DNA from: Rhodococcus sp. RD6.2
GTDB taxonomy: Bacteria > Actinomycetota > Actinomycetes > Mycobacteriales > Mycobacteriaceae
Assembly (NCBI RefSeq): GCF_001040705.1
Contig: NZ_CVQP01000005.1
Coordinates: 349,440-413,439, forward strand
Reading direction: 5' to 3'
DNA: 64,000 nt
This document shows, piece after piece, positions 1 to 10,225 of the stretch. Below the pieces are notes generated by a model, which made no database searches, was not told the DNA's origin, and was given only the letters and a program-made list of their open reading frames with translations. The position numbers and the translations under genes were made by a program. Positions within the stretch are counted from its first letter, which is position 1, and each line of letters opens with the position of its first letter.

Positions 1-1717
1 CGGCGATCAGCAGGGCACCGAGGGTTCCGCTTCGTGCCGCGGCGAGGATGCCGTCGGTGCCGCGGCCCGGGGCAGCAGGCAGGTCGGCCTTCCACCGGGC
101 ACCGACCCGGCTCCTGGCGTCCGCAATCGTGACGGGGTGACCGCCCGGCAGCAGGGTCGGCAGTGCGCCCGCTTCGACGGCACCTCGGTCACCGGCTCGT
201 CGCGGGATCCAGGCGAGACGAGCGCCCGTGGCGTCGGCGAGTTCACACGCCGCGGTCAGTGTTCCGGGGATCGCTGCGGCCCGTTCGCCTACCAGGATCA
301 GCGCCCCCGACTGGCGGAGGGTGTCGTCGGCCGACAACGCCCGCAGCGCTGCGGGCTCACCGCCCGGGCCCGCCTGCACCAGACGTCCGGACAGCTTGCC
401 AAGTCCGCGGCTCGCGTACGCCGCGACAGAGTGCACCGTGAGTCCGTTCCTGCGCACCGCCTTGCGTAGCCGCAGGAAGACGATCGGCGACTCCTCCTCC
501 GGTTCGAGGTTCACCAGCAGTACCGCGGGCGCGCGATCGATGTCGGCGTAGGTGACGTCCATCCGTCGTCCCGCGACCCGGGCGGCGAGGAACGCGGTCT
601 CCTCCGCAGAGTGTGGGCGGCCCCGGAAGTCGATGTCGTTGGTGCCGAGCGTGACCCGCGCGAACTTCGCGTAGGCGTAGGCGTCCTCGACGGTGAGGCG
701 ACCTCCGGTGAGGACACCGGCTCTTTCGGCGTCCCGCAGTCCGCGCGCCGCGACCACGAGCGCCGCCGACCACGACGCGGGTTCCAGTTGGCCACTCGAC
801 CCGCGCACCAGCGGGGACGTCAGGCGGTCGTCGGCGGTGGCGTAGGTGAATGCCCACCGTCCCTTGTCGCAGTTCCATTCCTCGTTGACCTCGGGGTCGT
901 CGCCTGCGAGGCGCCGCAGCACGGTCCCCCGGCGATGGTCGGTGCGCTGCGCGCAGCCGGACGCACAGTGCTCGCACACACTGGGACTGGACACCAGGTC
1001 GAACGGGCGGGCGCGGAACCGGTAGGCGGCACCGGTCAGCGCGCCGACGGGACAGATCTGCACGGTGTTGCCGGAGAAATACGACTCGAACGGCTCCCCC
1101 TCCCCGATCCCGACCTGCTGCAACGCGCCGCGCTCGAGCAGGTCGATGAACGGGTCGCCCGCCACCTGCTCGGAGAAGCGGGTGCACCGCGCGCACAGCA
1201 CGCAGCGCTCACGGTCGAGCAGCACCTCCGTCGACAGCGGAATCGGCTTCGGATACGTACGTTTGACGCCGTCGAAGCGAGACTCGCTGCGGCCGTTGGA
1301 CATCGCCTGGTTCTGCAGGGGACACTCGCCGCCCTTGTCGCACACCGGGCAGTCGAGCGGATGGTTGATCAACAGCATCTCCATCACACCGCGCTGCGCC
1401 TTGTCCGCCTCCGGGGAGGTGAGCTGGGTGTGCACGATCATCCCCTCGGAGACGGTCGTGGTGCACGACGCCATCGGCTTCGGCAGCCGCGCGGCGGGTG
1501 CGCCGGGTTCGCGCCCGGGCAGCCACACCTCGACGAGGCACTGTCTGCACGCGCCGACCGGGTCGAGCAGCGGATGGTCGCAGAACCGGGGGATCTGGAT
1601 GCCGACCAGCTCGGCGGCACGGATGACGAGGGTGCCCTTCGGAACCGAGACGTCGGCTCCGTCGATCGTCACCGTGACCAGGTCGGCGGGCGCGGACACG
1701 TTCTCCTGCAGTGTCAT
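1..1717 (-). CDS. nuoG: NADH-quinone oxidoreductase subunit G (partial, C-terminus beyond window)
   Basis: Large iron-sulfur subunit of the peripheral arm of complex I, which carries electrons from NADH towards quinone at the inner face of the membrane. The 572 codons present show an N-terminal 2Fe-2S domain (Cys46, 57, 60, 85), a His/Cys 4Fe-4S site (His119, Cys123, 126, 132), a second 4Fe-4S site (Cys172, 175, 178, 222) and the molybdopterin-oxidoreductase Fe4S4 domain with CEHCASGC plus a later Cys283. That last set corresponds to the extra N7 cluster found in some bacterial NuoG proteins. The ATG overlaps the nuoF stop by four bases (ATGA), so translation is probably coupled. The gene leaves the window at base 1, so its end cannot be judged. 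Confidence 0.97.
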   Translation of the reverse strand, partial: MTLQENVSAPADLVTVTIDGADVSVPKGTLVIRAAELVGIQIPRFCDHPLLDPVGACRQCLVEVWLPGREPGAPAARLPKPMASCTTTVSEGMIVHTQLTSPEADKAQRGVMEMLLINHPLDCPVCDKGGECPLQNQAMSNGRSESRFDGVKRTYPKPIPLSTEVLLDRERCVLCARCTRFSEQVAGDPFIDLLERGALQQVGIGEGEPFESYFSGNTVQICPVGALTGAAYRFRARPFDLVSSPSVCEHCASGCAQRTDHRRGTVLRRLAGDDPEVNEEWNCDKGRWAFTYATADDRLTSPLVRGSSGQLEPASWSAALVVAARGLRDAERAGVLTGGRLTVEDAYAYAKFARVTLGTNDIDFRGRPHSAEETAFLAARVAGRRMDVTYADIDRAPAVLLVNLEPEEESPIVFLRLRKAVRRNGLTVHSVAAYASRGLGKLSGRLVQAGPGGEPAALRALSADDTLRQSGALILVGERAAAIPGTLTAACELADATGARLAWIPRRAGDRGAVEAGALPTLLPGGHPVTIADARSRVGARWKADLPAAPGRGTDGILAAARSGTLGALLIA

Positions 1718-3033
1718 TGCGCCGCCGCCCCCGAAGTCAGTGCGGCCCGCGCCGGATCGAAGGGACAGCCGCCGTGATCGAAGTGCGCGAGATACTCCCC
1801 GCGGAAGTACTTGAGCGAGGAAGTGATCGGGCTGGCGGCGGCGTCACCGAGGGCGCAGAACGACTTCCCCGCGATGCCGTCGGCGATGTCGAGCAGCGTC
1901 TCCAGGTCGGCGGGCGTTCCCTCCCCGGCCTCGAGCCGTTCCATCACCTGAACCAGCCAGTAGGTGCCCTCCCGGCACGGCGTGCACTTGCCGCACGACT
2001 CGTGCGCGTAGAACTGCGTCCATCGCAGCACGGCCCGCACGACGCAGGTCGTCTCGTCGAAGATCTGCAATGCCTTGGTGCCGAGCATCGATCCGGCGAC
2101 GGCGACACCCTCGTAGTCCAGTGGAACGTCGAGGTGTTCCTCGGTGAAGATCGGCGTCGACGATCCACCTGGCGTCCAGAACTTGAGCTGATGCCCGGCA
2201 CGGATCCCGCCCGCGTAGTCGAGGAGCTCCCGCAACGAGATGCCCAGTGGCGCTTCGTACTGCCCCGGACTCGTGACGTGTCCGGACAGCGAGTACAGCG
2301 TGAAGCCGGGCGACTTCTCGCTGCCCATCGAGCGGAACCAGTCGGGTCCGTTGACGAGGATCGGCGGCACGCTTGCGATGGACTCGACGTTGTTGACGAC
2401 CGTCGGGCTCGCGTAGAGGCCGGCGACGGCGGGGAACGGCGGCCGAAGCCGGGGCTGTCCGCGCCGCCCCTCCAACGAGTCGAGCAGCGCGGTCTCCTCG
2501 CCACAGATGTACGCGCCCGCGCCCGCATGGACGACGACGTCGAGGTCGTATCCGCTGCCGAGAATGTCCCGCCCCAGGTAGCCCGCCTCGTAAGCCTCCG
2601 CGACCGCGTTCTGCAGTCGGCGGAGCACCGGCACCACCTCGCCGCGAACGTAGATGAACGCGTGGTGCGCCCGGATCGCGTAAGCGGCGATCACGACACC
2701 CTCGACGAGCGCGTGCGGCGTCGCGAGCATCAGCGGCATGTCCTTGCAGGTGCCCGGTTCGGATTCGTCGGCGTTCACCACGAGATAGTGCGGTGTGCCC
2801 GGACCCTGCGACTCCGGCGAATCCTGGGGAATGAACGACCATTTCGTGCCGGTGGGAAATCCCGCGCCCCCGCGGCCGCGCAGTCCGGATGCCTTGACGA
2901 TGTCGATGACGCCGTCGGGTGACATCGCGAGCGCGATCTTCAGTCCCCGGTAGCCGTCGTGCCGTTCGTAGGTGTCCAGGGACCACGATCGCGGCTCGTC
3001 CCAGTAGCGGCTCAGCACCGGCGTCAGCGTCAT
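1714..3033 (-). CDS. nuoF: NADH-quinone oxidoreductase subunit F
   Basis: NADH- and FMN-binding subunit where electrons enter complex I. The 439-residue product has the glycine-rich nucleotide motif [11 protein letters not shown] at residues 52-62. A C-terminal [12 protein letters not shown] segment gives Cys347, 350 and 353, and with Cys393 these ligate the N3 4Fe-4S cluster. I chose the ATG at 3033, which overlaps the nuoE stop as ATGA. The open frame extends further upstream, but that part lies inside nuoE and does not look like NuoF. Length is normal for the family. Confidence 0.97.
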   Translation of the reverse strand: MTLTPVLSRYWDEPRSWSLDTYERHDGYRGLKIALAMSPDGVIDIVKASGLRGRGGAGFPTGTKWSFIPQDSPESQGPGTPHYLVVNADESEPGTCKDMPLMLATPHALVEGVVIAAYAIRAHHAFIYVRGEVVPVLRRLQNAVAEAYEAGYLGRDILGSGYDLDVVVHAGAGAYICGEETALLDSLEGRRGQPRLRPPFPAVAGLYASPTVVNNVESIASVPPILVNGPDWFRSMGSEKSPGFTLYSLSGHVTSPGQYEAPLGISLRELLDYAGGIRAGHQLKFWTPGGSSTPIFTEEHLDVPLDYEGVAVAGSMLGTKALQIFDETTCVVRAVLRWTQFYAHESCGKCTPCREGTYWLVQVMERLEAGEGTPADLETLLDIADGIAGKSFCALGDAAASPITSSLKYFRGEYLAHFDHGGCPFDPARAALTSGAAAQ

Positions 3034-3719
3034 GGCAGGTCTCCCGTCCGCTCGGTCGGGTTCCCGGGCGCGGTCAGTCCCCGCTCGCGCGCGACCCGCA
3101 GCCCGGCGAGAGTGGCGTCGCCGGGCGCTCCCGCGTCGACGGCGCCGGAACGCGGATCGGCGAACCCGGCGAGGATGCGTTCGGTCTCCCGGAACGTGCA
3201 CGGCGGCGCGCCTCGCACGGGGATCGGGGTGCCGCCCGCGCGCAGCGTCGTCACCAGTTCGGTCGCCGTGTCCGGGGTCTGGTTGTCGAAGAACTCCCAG
3301 TTCACCATCACCACCGGCGCGTAGTCACACGCGGCGTTGCACTCGACGTGTTCGAGGGTGACGGCACCGTCGGGAGTCGTGTGTCCGGGCTCGATGCCGA
3401 GTTCGTCGCGCAGACGGCTCAGGATCGCGTCACCACCCATCACGGCGCAGAGGGCGTTCGTGCACACTCCGACCAGGTAGTCGCCGGTGGGGGTGCGACG
3501 GTACATAGAGTAGAACGTCGCGACCGCGGACACCTCCGCGGCAGTGAGATCGAGTTGGCGGGCGCAGAATTCGACACCGGCCGCAGTCACGCACCCTTCC
3601 TCGGATTGGACCAGGTGCAGCAGCGGCAGCAGGGCCGACCGAGGCTGCGGGTAGCGGGCCAGGATCTCCTTCGCGTCCAGCTCGAGGCGCGTCAGGATCT
3701 CCCCTGAGTAGGACGTCAC
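3030..3719 (-). CDS. nuoE: NADH-quinone oxidoreductase subunit E
   Basis: Thioredoxin-fold 2Fe-2S subunit that partners NuoF. The 229-residue product carries the expected ligand pattern, Cys86 and Cys91 (CTNALC) with Cys127 and Cys131 (CNAAC). The start is taken as GTG at 3719, whose bases overlap the nuoD stop as GTGA. This matches the coupling seen at neighbouring junctions and removes 25 arginine/glycine-rich residues of read-through that do not resemble NuoE. The C-terminal 60 or so residues after the Fe-S domain form an extension typical of actinobacterial NuoE. Confidence 0.95.
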   Translation of the reverse strand: MTSYSGEILTRLELDAKEILARYPQPRSALLPLLHLVQSEEGCVTAAGVEFCARQLDLTAAEVSAVATFYSMYRRTPTGDYLVGVCTNALCAVMGGDAILSRLRDELGIEPGHTTPDGAVTLEHVECNAACDYAPVVMVNWEFFDNQTPDTATELVTTLRAGGTPIPVRGAPPCTFRETERILAGFADPRSGAVDAGAPGDATLAGLRVARERGLTAPGNPTERTGDLP

Positions 3720-5026
3720 CGGTCCACCCCTCCCATCACGGGGTCGATGCTCGCGACCGATGCGATGACGTCCGCGACCATGCCGCCCTCGCACATCACG
3801 GACACCGCCTGCAGGTTCGTGAACGACGGGTCGCGGTAGTGCACCCGATACGGTCTGCTGCCGCCGTCGCTGACCATGTGCACGCCCAGTTCTCCACGGG
3901 GCGACTCGACCGCCACGTACACCTGTCCCGCGGGGACGCGAAAACCCTCGGTGACGAGTTTGAAGTGGTGGATCAGCGCTTCCATCGACGTGCCCATGAT
4001 GTGTTCGACGTGCTCGGGCGAGTTACCGAGCCCATCCTCACCGAGCTTCAGGTCCGCGGGCCACGCGATCTTCCGATCGTCGATCATCACCGGCCCGGGG
4101 CGCAGCCGGTCCAGGCACTGTTCGACGATCTTCAGCGACTCCCGCATCTCGCGGACCCGGATCAGGTAGCGCCCGTAACAGTCGTTGCCGGACTCGGTGA
4201 CGACGTCGAACTCGTACGTCTCGTATCCGCAGTACGGTTCGGCGCGACGCAGGTCGTGGGGCAGTCCGGTCGCCCGCAGGATCGGCCCGGTGATGCCGAG
4301 TGCCATGCATCCCGTCAGATCGAGGAACCCGACGCCCTCGGTGCGGGCCTTCCAGATCGGGTTCTCGTTCAGCATCAGCTCCATGTCGCGGAGCCGGCCC
4401 GGCAGCACGGTGAGCAGTTCCCGGGCGGCGGCGAGCGCCTCGGGCGAAACGTCCTTCGCCAGACCGCCCGGCCTGATGAAGGCGTGGTTCATCCGGAGGC
4501 CGGTCATCTTCTCGAACACGTCCAGGATCAGTTCGCGTTCCCTGAACCCGAACAGCATCGCGGTGACGGCCCCGAGCTCCATCCCGCCGGTCGCGAGCGC
4601 AACCAGGTGGGAGGAGATGCGGTTCAGCTCCATGAGCAGGACGCGGATCACGGTGGCGCGCTGGGGAATCAGGTCGGTGATGCCGAGCAGCTTCTCGACA
4701 CCGAGGCAGTATGCGGTCTCGTTGAAGAACGGCGACAGGTAGTCCATCCGCGTCACGAACGTCACGCCCTGCGTCCAGTTGCGGTACTCGAGGTTCTTCT
4801 CGATACCGGTGTGCAGGTAGCCGATGCCGCATCGCGCCTCGGTGACGGTCTCGCCCTCTATCTCCAGGATCAGCCGCAGCACCCCGTGCGTCGACGGGTG
4901 CTGCGGACCCATGTTGACGACGATCCGCTCGTCGCCCGATTCCGCAGCCGCGCTGACGATCTCGTCCCAGTCTTGCCCGCCCGCGCTGTAGACGGCTTCG
5001 GTGGTGTCGCCCTGTGCAGAGTTCAT
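3716..5026 (-). CDS. nuoD: NADH-quinone oxidoreductase subunit D
   Basis: 49-kDa-type subunit, related to NiFe-hydrogenase large subunits, which forms the quinone-reduction site with NuoB. The 436 residues include [14 protein letters not shown] near the N-terminus and a C-terminal end of the form DPVMGGVDR, both hallmarks of the family. The ATG shares one base with the nuoC stop (TGATG). Length fits the family. No irregularity is seen. Confidence 0.97.
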   Translation of the reverse strand: MNSAQGDTTEAVYSAGGQDWDEIVSAAAESGDERIVVNMGPQHPSTHGVLRLILEIEGETVTEARCGIGYLHTGIEKNLEYRNWTQGVTFVTRMDYLSPFFNETAYCLGVEKLLGITDLIPQRATVIRVLLMELNRISSHLVALATGGMELGAVTAMLFGFRERELILDVFEKMTGLRMNHAFIRPGGLAKDVSPEALAAARELLTVLPGRLRDMELMLNENPIWKARTEGVGFLDLTGCMALGITGPILRATGLPHDLRRAEPYCGYETYEFDVVTESGNDCYGRYLIRVREMRESLKIVEQCLDRLRPGPVMIDDRKIAWPADLKLGEDGLGNSPEHVEHIMGTSMEALIHHFKLVTEGFRVPAGQVYVAVESPRGELGVHMVSDGGSRPYRVHYRDPSFTNLQAVSVMCEGGMVADVIASVASIDPVMGGVDR

Positions 5027-5781
5027 CAGTTGTAGGCCCTCCGCTCGTCCGGTGGCGGAATCTGTGCGCCCCGGTACTCGACGGGGACGCCTCCGAGTGG
5101 GTAGTCCTTGCGCTGCGGATGCCCGTTCCAGTCGTCGGGCATCTCGATTCGCGTCAACGCCGGATGCCCGTCGAACACGATTCCGAAGAAGTCGTACGTC
5201 TCGCGCTCGTGCCAGTCGTTGGTGGGATACACCGCATACAGCGACGGCACGTACGGGTTCGCATCGGGCACCGACACCTCGAGCCGTATCCGGCGGTTGT
5301 GGGTGATCGACATCAGCGGGTACACCGCGTGCAACTCACGGCCGGTGTCCTGCGGGTAGTGCACGCCGTTGACCCCGAGACACAGTTCGAAGCGCAGCGC
5401 CGGTTCGTCCCGCAGCGCCCGGGCCACGGCGGGCAGGAAGGGCGCCCGCACGTGAACGGTCAGCTCGTCGCGGAACACGACGAGCTTCTCGATCGCGTCA
5501 TCCGGAGGTACACCCGCCGCGTCGAGGGCCGCGGCGAGTTCGTCGGCGACCGCGTCGAACCATCCGCCGAGCGGACGGGAACTGCTCGGCGGCAACATGA
5601 CCGGGCGCTCCAGTCGACCGTAGCCCGAGGTGTCTCCGGTCCCCCGGACCCCGAACATGCCGTGCCGCACGTCGATCACGTCCGCGACCCCGCGCTCGTC
5701 CGGCGGCCTGCACCCTTCGGGCCCTGCCGTGGCTTCCGCGTCGACCCGGCCGACATCTCCGGTGGGTTCATCCGATGTCAT
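5026..5781 (-). CDS. nuoC: NADH-quinone oxidoreductase subunit C
   Basis: 30-kDa-type subunit of the peripheral arm. The 251-residue product has a long hydrophilic N-terminal region (about 90 residues, common in actinobacteria). The conserved NuoC core follows, including [20 protein letters not shown], and the chain ends in the RKDYPLGG...YRG pattern. The ATG at 5781 overlaps the nuoB stop by four bases. The open frame reads further upstream only because it passes antisense-free through nuoB in another frame. Confidence 0.95.
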   Translation of the reverse strand: MTSDEPTGDVGRVDAEATAGPEGCRPPDERGVADVIDVRHGMFGVRGTGDTSGYGRLERPVMLPPSSSRPLGGWFDAVADELAAALDAAGVPPDDAIEKLVVFRDELTVHVRAPFLPAVARALRDEPALRFELCLGVNGVHYPQDTGRELHAVYPLMSITHNRRIRLEVSVPDANPYVPSLYAVYPTNDWHERETYDFFGIVFDGHPALTRIEMPDDWNGHPQRKDYPLGGVPVEYRGAQIPPPDERRAYN

Positions 5782-6332
5782 CGCAGCAACCCCCGCATCT
5801 CGATGGTCGGCGTCGCGGCCAGCGCGGCCTTCTCGGCCGCCCGCACCGCCTCGTCCCTGTTCACTCCCAGGGGCATCTGCTGGATCTTCTCGTGCAGCGC
5901 GATGATCGCGTTCAGAAGCATCTCGGGACGTGGCGGACAGCCCGGAAGGTAGATGTCGACCGGCACCAGGTGGTCGACTCCCTGCACGATCGCGTAGTTG
6001 TTGAACATTCCGCCCGACGATGCGCAGACACCCATCGCGAGAACCCATTTCGGCTCGACCATCTGGTCGTACACCTGGCGGAGAACCGGGCCCATCTTCT
6101 GACTGACGCGACCGGCGACGATCATCAGGTCGGCCTGTCGCGGCGACGCGCGGAACGCTTCCATTCCGAACCGGGCGAGGTCGTACCGGCCGGAAGTGGT
6201 GGCCATCATCTCGATGGCGCAGCAGGCGAGGCCGAACGTCGCGGGCCACAGCGACCCCTTGCGGGCGTAGCCGGCGATTCCCTCGACCGTCGTCAGCAGG
6301 AAGCCGCTCGGCAACTTCTCTTCGAGACCCAT
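5778..6332 (-). CDS. nuoB: NADH-quinone oxidoreductase subunit B
   Basis: Carries cluster N2, the last Fe-S centre before quinone. The 184-residue protein has the tandem Cys37-Cys38 ([11 protein letters not shown]) together with Cys103 and Cys132 ([10 protein letters not shown]), which is the complete N2 ligand set. A 65-base gap separates it from nuoA, the only non-overlapping junction in this operon segment. It starts with an ATG and is normal in length. Confidence 0.98.
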   Translation of the reverse strand: MGLEEKLPSGFLLTTVEGIAGYARKGSLWPATFGLACCAIEMMATTSGRYDLARFGMEAFRASPRQADLMIVAGRVSQKMGPVLRQVYDQMVEPKWVLAMGVCASSGGMFNNYAIVQGVDHLVPVDIYLPGCPPRPEMLLNAIIALHEKIQQMPLGVNRDEAVRAAEKAALAATPTIEMRGLLR

Positions 6333-6397
6333 GATTCGCCCTCAGCTCCCCGATCGACCCGATCTTCCAGTGCTGCCGAATGATTCGATGCTCGAGG

Positions 6398-6784
6398 TCA
6401 GTCCCAGGTGAGACCACCCCGGCGCCACTCGTAGGCGTATGCGACCGACACGTTGAAGATGAACAGCGCCATCGCGGCGAGGCCGAAGGCACCGAGCGCG
6501 TCGAAGTGAACCGCCCACGGGTACAGGAAGACGATCTCGATGTCGAAGATGATGAACAGCATCGCCGTCAGGTAGTACTTCACCGGGATGCGCTGCCCAC
6601 TCGCGCCACCGATCCCGCTGCCGTGCCGATCCGGTTGCGACGTCGGCTCGATGCCGCACTCGTACGCCTGCAGTTTCGCGCGGTTGAGGCGGCGCGGCCC
6701 GACGACGGATGCCACCAGAACGGAGAACACCGCGAACAGGACCGCGATCGCCCCGAGCACGAGAATCGGAATGTAGACGTTCAC
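6398..6784 (-). CDS. nuoA: NADH-quinone oxidoreductase subunit A
   Basis: Small membrane subunit of complex I with three predicted transmembrane helices (about residues 5-27, 70-90 and 98-118) and the family sequence YECGIEP in the loop. The start is GTG at 6784, preceded by a strong ribosome binding sequence (GGAGGGGAGAGCG). It is the first gene of the nuo operon. The 293 bases upstream (6785-7077) hold no convincing gene and must contain the operon promoter unless transcription continues from the receiver-like gene at 7078-7476. Confidence 0.97.
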   Translation of the reverse strand: MNVYIPILVLGAIAVLFAVFSVLVASVVGPRRLNRAKLQAYECGIEPTSQPDRHGSGIGGASGQRIPVKYYLTAMLFIIFDIEIVFLYPWAVHFDALGAFGLAAMALFIFNVSVAYAYEWRRGGLTWD

Positions 6785-7077
6785 CGCTCTCCCCTCCGGA
6801 CGGGAGGGTGCACCGGGCTGCGGGCGAACCGGCAGCAGCGAGGCACCGGTCGGCGTCCCGCCGACCCTGCCGTCCGTCCTGCTCGATCCGCCTCATGACC
6901 TGCTCCCTGGTCCGACGCATGCACTGAGCTGTCCTGCAACCGCGGGAGCGGAAATGATCGGCAGACCTGCTCCGGGCACGTCCGCTCCTGGAGCCGAACA
7001 TACCCCCGGCCAGGCACACGTGTGAGCCACGACACTCCCGGGTCGGGTCGTGGCTGGAGACGTGCTGGCGAGAAGGG

Positions 7078-7476
7078 TCAGCCGCGCGCCGCGCGCAGCA
7101 GCGCCACGACTTCCTGAGTGAGCTGAATCGGGTCGATCGGATGCGGAACGGCGGCGGACGCCCGCGACCACTTCGCGAGCCAGGCATCGTCGGCACGACC
7201 GGTCAGGACGACGATCGGCGGGCAGTTGTCGATCTCGTCAGTGAGCTGCTTCGCGAGCCCCATGCCGCCCGCGGGGGTCGCTTCGCCGTCGAGGATCGCC
7301 AGATCGACACCACCCTCGTCGAGGTGCCGCACCACCACAGGTGCAGTGGCGACCTCGACGCACTCGATCTCGGGGAGGTCGGGGTGGGGCCGGGTGCCGA
7401 GCGCGGAGACAACCTTCCTACGCGTGAGGGTGTCGTCGCTGTAGACGAGGACGCGCAGGGCCGGATGATCGCTCAC
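7078..7476 (-). CDS. Response-regulator receiver-like protein (Rv3143-like), next to nuo
   Basis: A stand-alone receiver-type domain of 132 residues with no output domain. Asp14/Asp15 form the acidic pocket, Asp63 in DLAILDGE is the likely phospho-acceptor and Thr92 in VVLTGR is the switch Thr. The invariant Lys before Pro is replaced by His (VPHPID, His112), so normal phospho-signalling is uncertain. Mycobacterium tuberculosis has a similar receiver (Rv3143) just before its nuo operon, so the linkage is conserved and suggests a role tied to complex I. Start is GTG at 7476. Confidence 0.82.
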   Translation of the reverse strand: MSDHPALRVLVYSDDTLTRRKVVSALGTRPHPDLPEIECVEVATAPVVVRHLDEGGVDLAILDGEATPAGGMGLAKQLTDEIDNCPPIVVLTGRADDAWLAKWSRASAAVPHPIDPIQLTQEVVALLRAARG

Positions 7477-7494
7477 GGCGGGGATGCTACCGGC

Positions 7495-7530
7495 GACGCC
7501 TGCCGTGCCCGGTGAGGCGCGGCAGGCGTC
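7495..7530 (-). terminator. Hairpin terminator after the acyl-CoA ligase gene
   Basis: An 11-base perfect inverted repeat (GACGCCTGCCG at 7495-7505 with CGGCAGGCGTC at 7520-7530) lies directly after the acyl-CoA ligase stop and before the receiver-like gene. There is no T-run, as is usual for actinobacterial hairpin terminators. It suggests that the nuo-linked receiver gene is transcribed separately from the ligase. Confidence 0.7.
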
Positions 7531-7536
7531 GAGCGG

Positions 7537-9159
7537 TCAGATCCGGGTGACGTCGAGTCCGCCGTCCTGGTACTGCGACCGCAGCCGCTTCTTGTCGAAC
7601 TTGCCGACGCTGGTCTTCGGAACCTCGCCGATCACGGTCCAGTTCTCGGGCAGCTGCCACTTAGCGACCTTGTCGGACAGGAACTCCCGCAGCGAGTCGA
7701 CGGTGGCATCCGATCCCTCGCGCAGCACGACGGCGACGAGGGGCCGCTCGTCCCACTTCTCGTCCGGAACGCCGATGACGGCCGCTTCGAGGACGTCCGG
7801 GTGACCCATGACCGCGTTCTCCAGATCGACCGAGGAGATCCATTCGCCGCCGGACTTGATGATGTCCTTGGTGCGGTCGGTCAGCGTGAGGTAGCCGTCG
7901 GGCGAGATGGATCCAACGTCGCCGGTGCGCAGCCATCCGTTGTCGAACTTGTCGGCGGCGTCGACGCCGTAGTAGGAGCCGGTGATCCACGGACCGCGGA
8001 CCTCAAGTTCGCCGATGCTGGTGCCGTCGTTGGGGACGACCTCGCCCGCGTCGTCGACGAGACGTGCCTGCACGGACGCCGGGAAGCGGCCCTGCGTGTA
8101 GCGGTAACGCCACTGGTCGTCGCCCTCGGCGCCCGCCGGGGGACGGGCAACGGAGCCGAGCGGAGACGTTTCCGTCATTCCCCACGCGTGCAGGACCTGG
8201 ACGGCGTGCTCGTTCGCGAAGGTGTGCATCAGCGACGGCGGCACCGCGGAGCCACCGATGAGGACCTCCTTCATGAAGGAGATGTCCTGCGGGTGCTGCT
8301 CGAGGTACTGGTGCAGGCCGAGCCAGATCGTCGGCACGGCGGCCGCGAACGTCGGGCGCTCGGCGGCGATCAACTCGGCGAGCGGCGCCGGCTGCAGGAA
8401 CCGGTCCGGCATGATCAGCGACGCGCCGATCATGAACGCCGCGTACGGCAGTCCCCACGACATGGCGTGGAACTGCGGCACCACGGCGAGTGCGCGGTCG
8501 CCCTGCTTGAGCGCAGGCCCGTCCGTCATGCAGACCTGCATGGAATGCATGTAGATCGAACGATGGGAGTAGACAACACCTTTCGGGTCACCCGTGGTGC
8601 CGGAGGTGTAGCACATCGCGGCGGCAGACCGCTCGTCCACCTCGGGCCAGTCGAAGTCGGTGGGCTGCTCCGCGATGAGGCCCTCGTAGGTGTGCACCTG
8701 CACGCCCTCGGGGACCTCGAGTCCGGCGGTCGAGTCTCCGGTCACGATCACGTGCTTGACGGTGGTCAGCTGCGGCAACTGTGGCGCAAGCAGCGGGATG
8801 AGCGTCGGGTCGACGATGATCACGTGATCCTCGGCGTGGTTGGCCACATGGACCAACTGCTCCGGGAACAGGCGGATGTTGAGGGTGTGCAGCACGGCGC
8901 CCATCGACGGCACCGCCAGGTACGCCTCGAGGTGCTCGGCGTTGTTCCACATGAAGGTGGCGACACGCTCGTCTCCAGTCACTCCGAGTCCGCGCAGTGC
9001 GTGCGCGAGCGCAGCACACCGACGTCCGACCTCGGCGTAGCTGCGCCGCCGTGGTCCGGCATCAGTCCAGGTGACGACCTCCGCGCCGCCGTGAACCGTG
9101 CTGCCGTGGCGCAGCAACTGGGCGATGGACAGGGGTGCGTCTTGCATGGTGCTCAACAT
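7537..9159 (-). CDS. Fatty-acid--CoA ligase (AMP-binding, AlkK/FadD type)
   Basis: ANL-superfamily adenylating enzyme of 540 residues, expected to activate a medium- or long-chain fatty acid to its CoA thioester. The P-loop signature [11 protein letters not shown] is at residues 184-194, the hinge-region LRTGD follows in the C-terminal half, and the catalytic Lys context ([10 protein letters not shown]) is near residue 523. The start is the ATG at 9159 preceded by GAGGAG; the open frame reads 27 residues further up without a ribosome site. Substrate length cannot be told from sequence. A CRP-like site lies 36 bases upstream of the start. Confidence 0.9.
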   Translation of the reverse strand: MLSTMQDAPLSIAQLLRHGSTVHGGAEVVTWTDAGPRRRSYAEVGRRCAALAHALRGLGVTGDERVATFMWNNAEHLEAYLAVPSMGAVLHTLNIRLFPEQLVHVANHAEDHVIIVDPTLIPLLAPQLPQLTTVKHVIVTGDSTAGLEVPEGVQVHTYEGLIAEQPTDFDWPEVDERSAAAMCYTSGTTGDPKGVVYSHRSIYMHSMQVCMTDGPALKQGDRALAVVPQFHAMSWGLPYAAFMIGASLIMPDRFLQPAPLAELIAAERPTFAAAVPTIWLGLHQYLEQHPQDISFMKEVLIGGSAVPPSLMHTFANEHAVQVLHAWGMTETSPLGSVARPPAGAEGDDQWRYRYTQGRFPASVQARLVDDAGEVVPNDGTSIGELEVRGPWITGSYYGVDAADKFDNGWLRTGDVGSISPDGYLTLTDRTKDIIKSGGEWISSVDLENAVMGHPDVLEAAVIGVPDEKWDERPLVAVVLREGSDATVDSLREFLSDKVAKWQLPENWTVIGEVPKTSVGKFDKKRLRSQYQDGGLDVTRI

Positions 9160-9194
9160 GAATTGCTCCTCAAGTTCCGGCGTTCGCGCACCAT

Positions 9195-9210
9195 TGTGAC
9201 CTACAGCACA
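9195..9210 (-). promoter_or_regulatory. CRP/GlxR-like binding site upstream of the acyl-CoA ligase
   Basis: TGTGACCTACAGCACA matches the cAMP-receptor consensus TGTGA-N6-TCACA at nine of ten fixed positions. It is centred about 43 bases before the ligase start codon. Actinobacterial CRP/GlxR proteins commonly control fatty acid and carbon metabolism, so the placement is sensible. Binding itself is inferred. Confidence 0.5.
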
Positions 9211-9252
9211 AGAACATGGGGGGGCGGGGTCATTAGCCATGCGTAGCGACGA

Positions 9253-9289
9253 ACCCGGGAGGCCGTGTCGGGGTACGGGCCTCCCGGGT
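9253..9289 (-). terminator. Hairpin terminator after the fasciclin gene
   Basis: A perfect 12-base inverted repeat (ACCCGGGAGGCC / GGCCTCCCGGGT) with a 13-base loop lies between the fasciclin lipoprotein stop and the ligase promoter region. It separates two minus-strand genes. Confidence 0.72.
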
Positions 9290-9369
9290 CGCCACCCCCG
9301 CCGTCGGCGGACTCGGCAGTGCGAGGGCGCCTCGAGACCGTCGGCGACGGAGAACTGGAGTTACCGGTC

Positions 9370-10032
9370 CTACTGGGCGGGCGGCATCAGAACACCGTCG
9401 ATGAGATAGACGGTCGCGTTGGCGGTGTTCACACCACCGCAGATCACGGCCGCGTCGTCCACCTTCAGGTCGTCACCCGACCCGGTGACCGTCAGTGTCG
9501 CGCCCTGGGCGGTGGTGTGGGTGCCGTCAACCTCCGACGGGCTGAGCCGACCGGGCACCACGTGGTACGTGAGGATCGACGTCAGGGTGGCCGAGTCCGT
9601 CTTCAGCGACTCGATGGTCGCGGGGTCGACCTTCGCGAAAGCGGCGTCGACCGGGGCGAAGACCGTGAACTCGCCTCCGTTGAGGGTGTCGACCAGATTC
9701 ACATCGGGGTTCAGCTGCCCTGACACGGCCTGAGTGAGGGTGGTCAGCATCGGATTGTTGGATGCCGCGACGGCGACGGGCTCCTCCGCCATTCCCTCCA
9801 CCGATCCGGCGCCGGTCGGGACCTGCTCGGCGTAGGCCGCGCATCCCGGTCCCACCAGGTCGGATGCCGGGGCGGCCATGCCCGAGGTCATCGCCCCCGT
9901 GGACGGCATCGACGTCGTCGCCTGCGGCGTCGTGGAATCGGACGTGTCGTCTCCGTCCGAGGAACACGCGGACAGTCCGAGGAGCGCCACGGCGGCGAGG
10001 CTCACGGCTGCTGCGGTGCGGTTCGTCTTCAT
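9370..10032 (-). CDS. Fasciclin (FAS1) domain lipoprotein, MPT83/MPT70-like
   Basis: Exported, probably lipid-anchored 220-residue protein. The N-terminus has a basic start, a hydrophobic core and a lipobox ending LSAC with the modified Cys at residue 23. A low-complexity Asp/Ser/Thr linker precedes a single FAS1 domain over roughly residues 80-220, with [22 protein letters not shown] and YHVVPGRLS all visible. FAS1 proteins are usually adhesion or surface proteins. I chose the ATG at 10032, while GTG at 10044 is possible. It is divergent from the molybdopterin oxidoreductase gene. Confidence 0.9.
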   Translation of the reverse strand: MKTNRTAAAVSLAAVALLGLSACSSDGDDTSDSTTPQATTSMPSTGAMTSGMAAPASDLVGPGCAAYAEQVPTGAGSVEGMAEEPVAVAASNNPMLTTLTQAVSGQLNPDVNLVDTLNGGEFTVFAPVDAAFAKVDPATIESLKTDSATLTSILTYHVVPGRLSPSEVDGTHTTAQGATLTVTGSGDDLKVDDAAVICGGVNTANATVYLIDGVLMPPAQ

Positions 10033-10225
10033 CTTCGGTTCCACCTTCTCGGGTCTCGAGGTCGGGTCCGACCTGTGGCCGGCTACCGGATGTCACCAGT
10101 GCTTCGGAGCCGGCGGCGGCACGGATGGGTGCGAATACGGAGTAGTTTTCGACCCATCCGATCCGCGCGTCGCATCGAACCCCCACCGTTCGACAACGCG
10201 CAGTCGACGGGAAAGGCGTGAGGGC

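Noticed and set aside
1711..2922. A long plus-strand open frame of about 400 codons opposite nuoF and other long frames opposite nuoD and nuoC.
   Set aside because: They are shadows of the high-GC minus-strand nuo genes. They have no ribosome sites and no family resemblance.
7015..7024. CACACGTGTG palindrome between the receiver-like gene and nuoA.
   Set aside because: Ten-base palindromes occur by chance and it is about 230 bases from nuoA. Nothing ties it to a known regulator.
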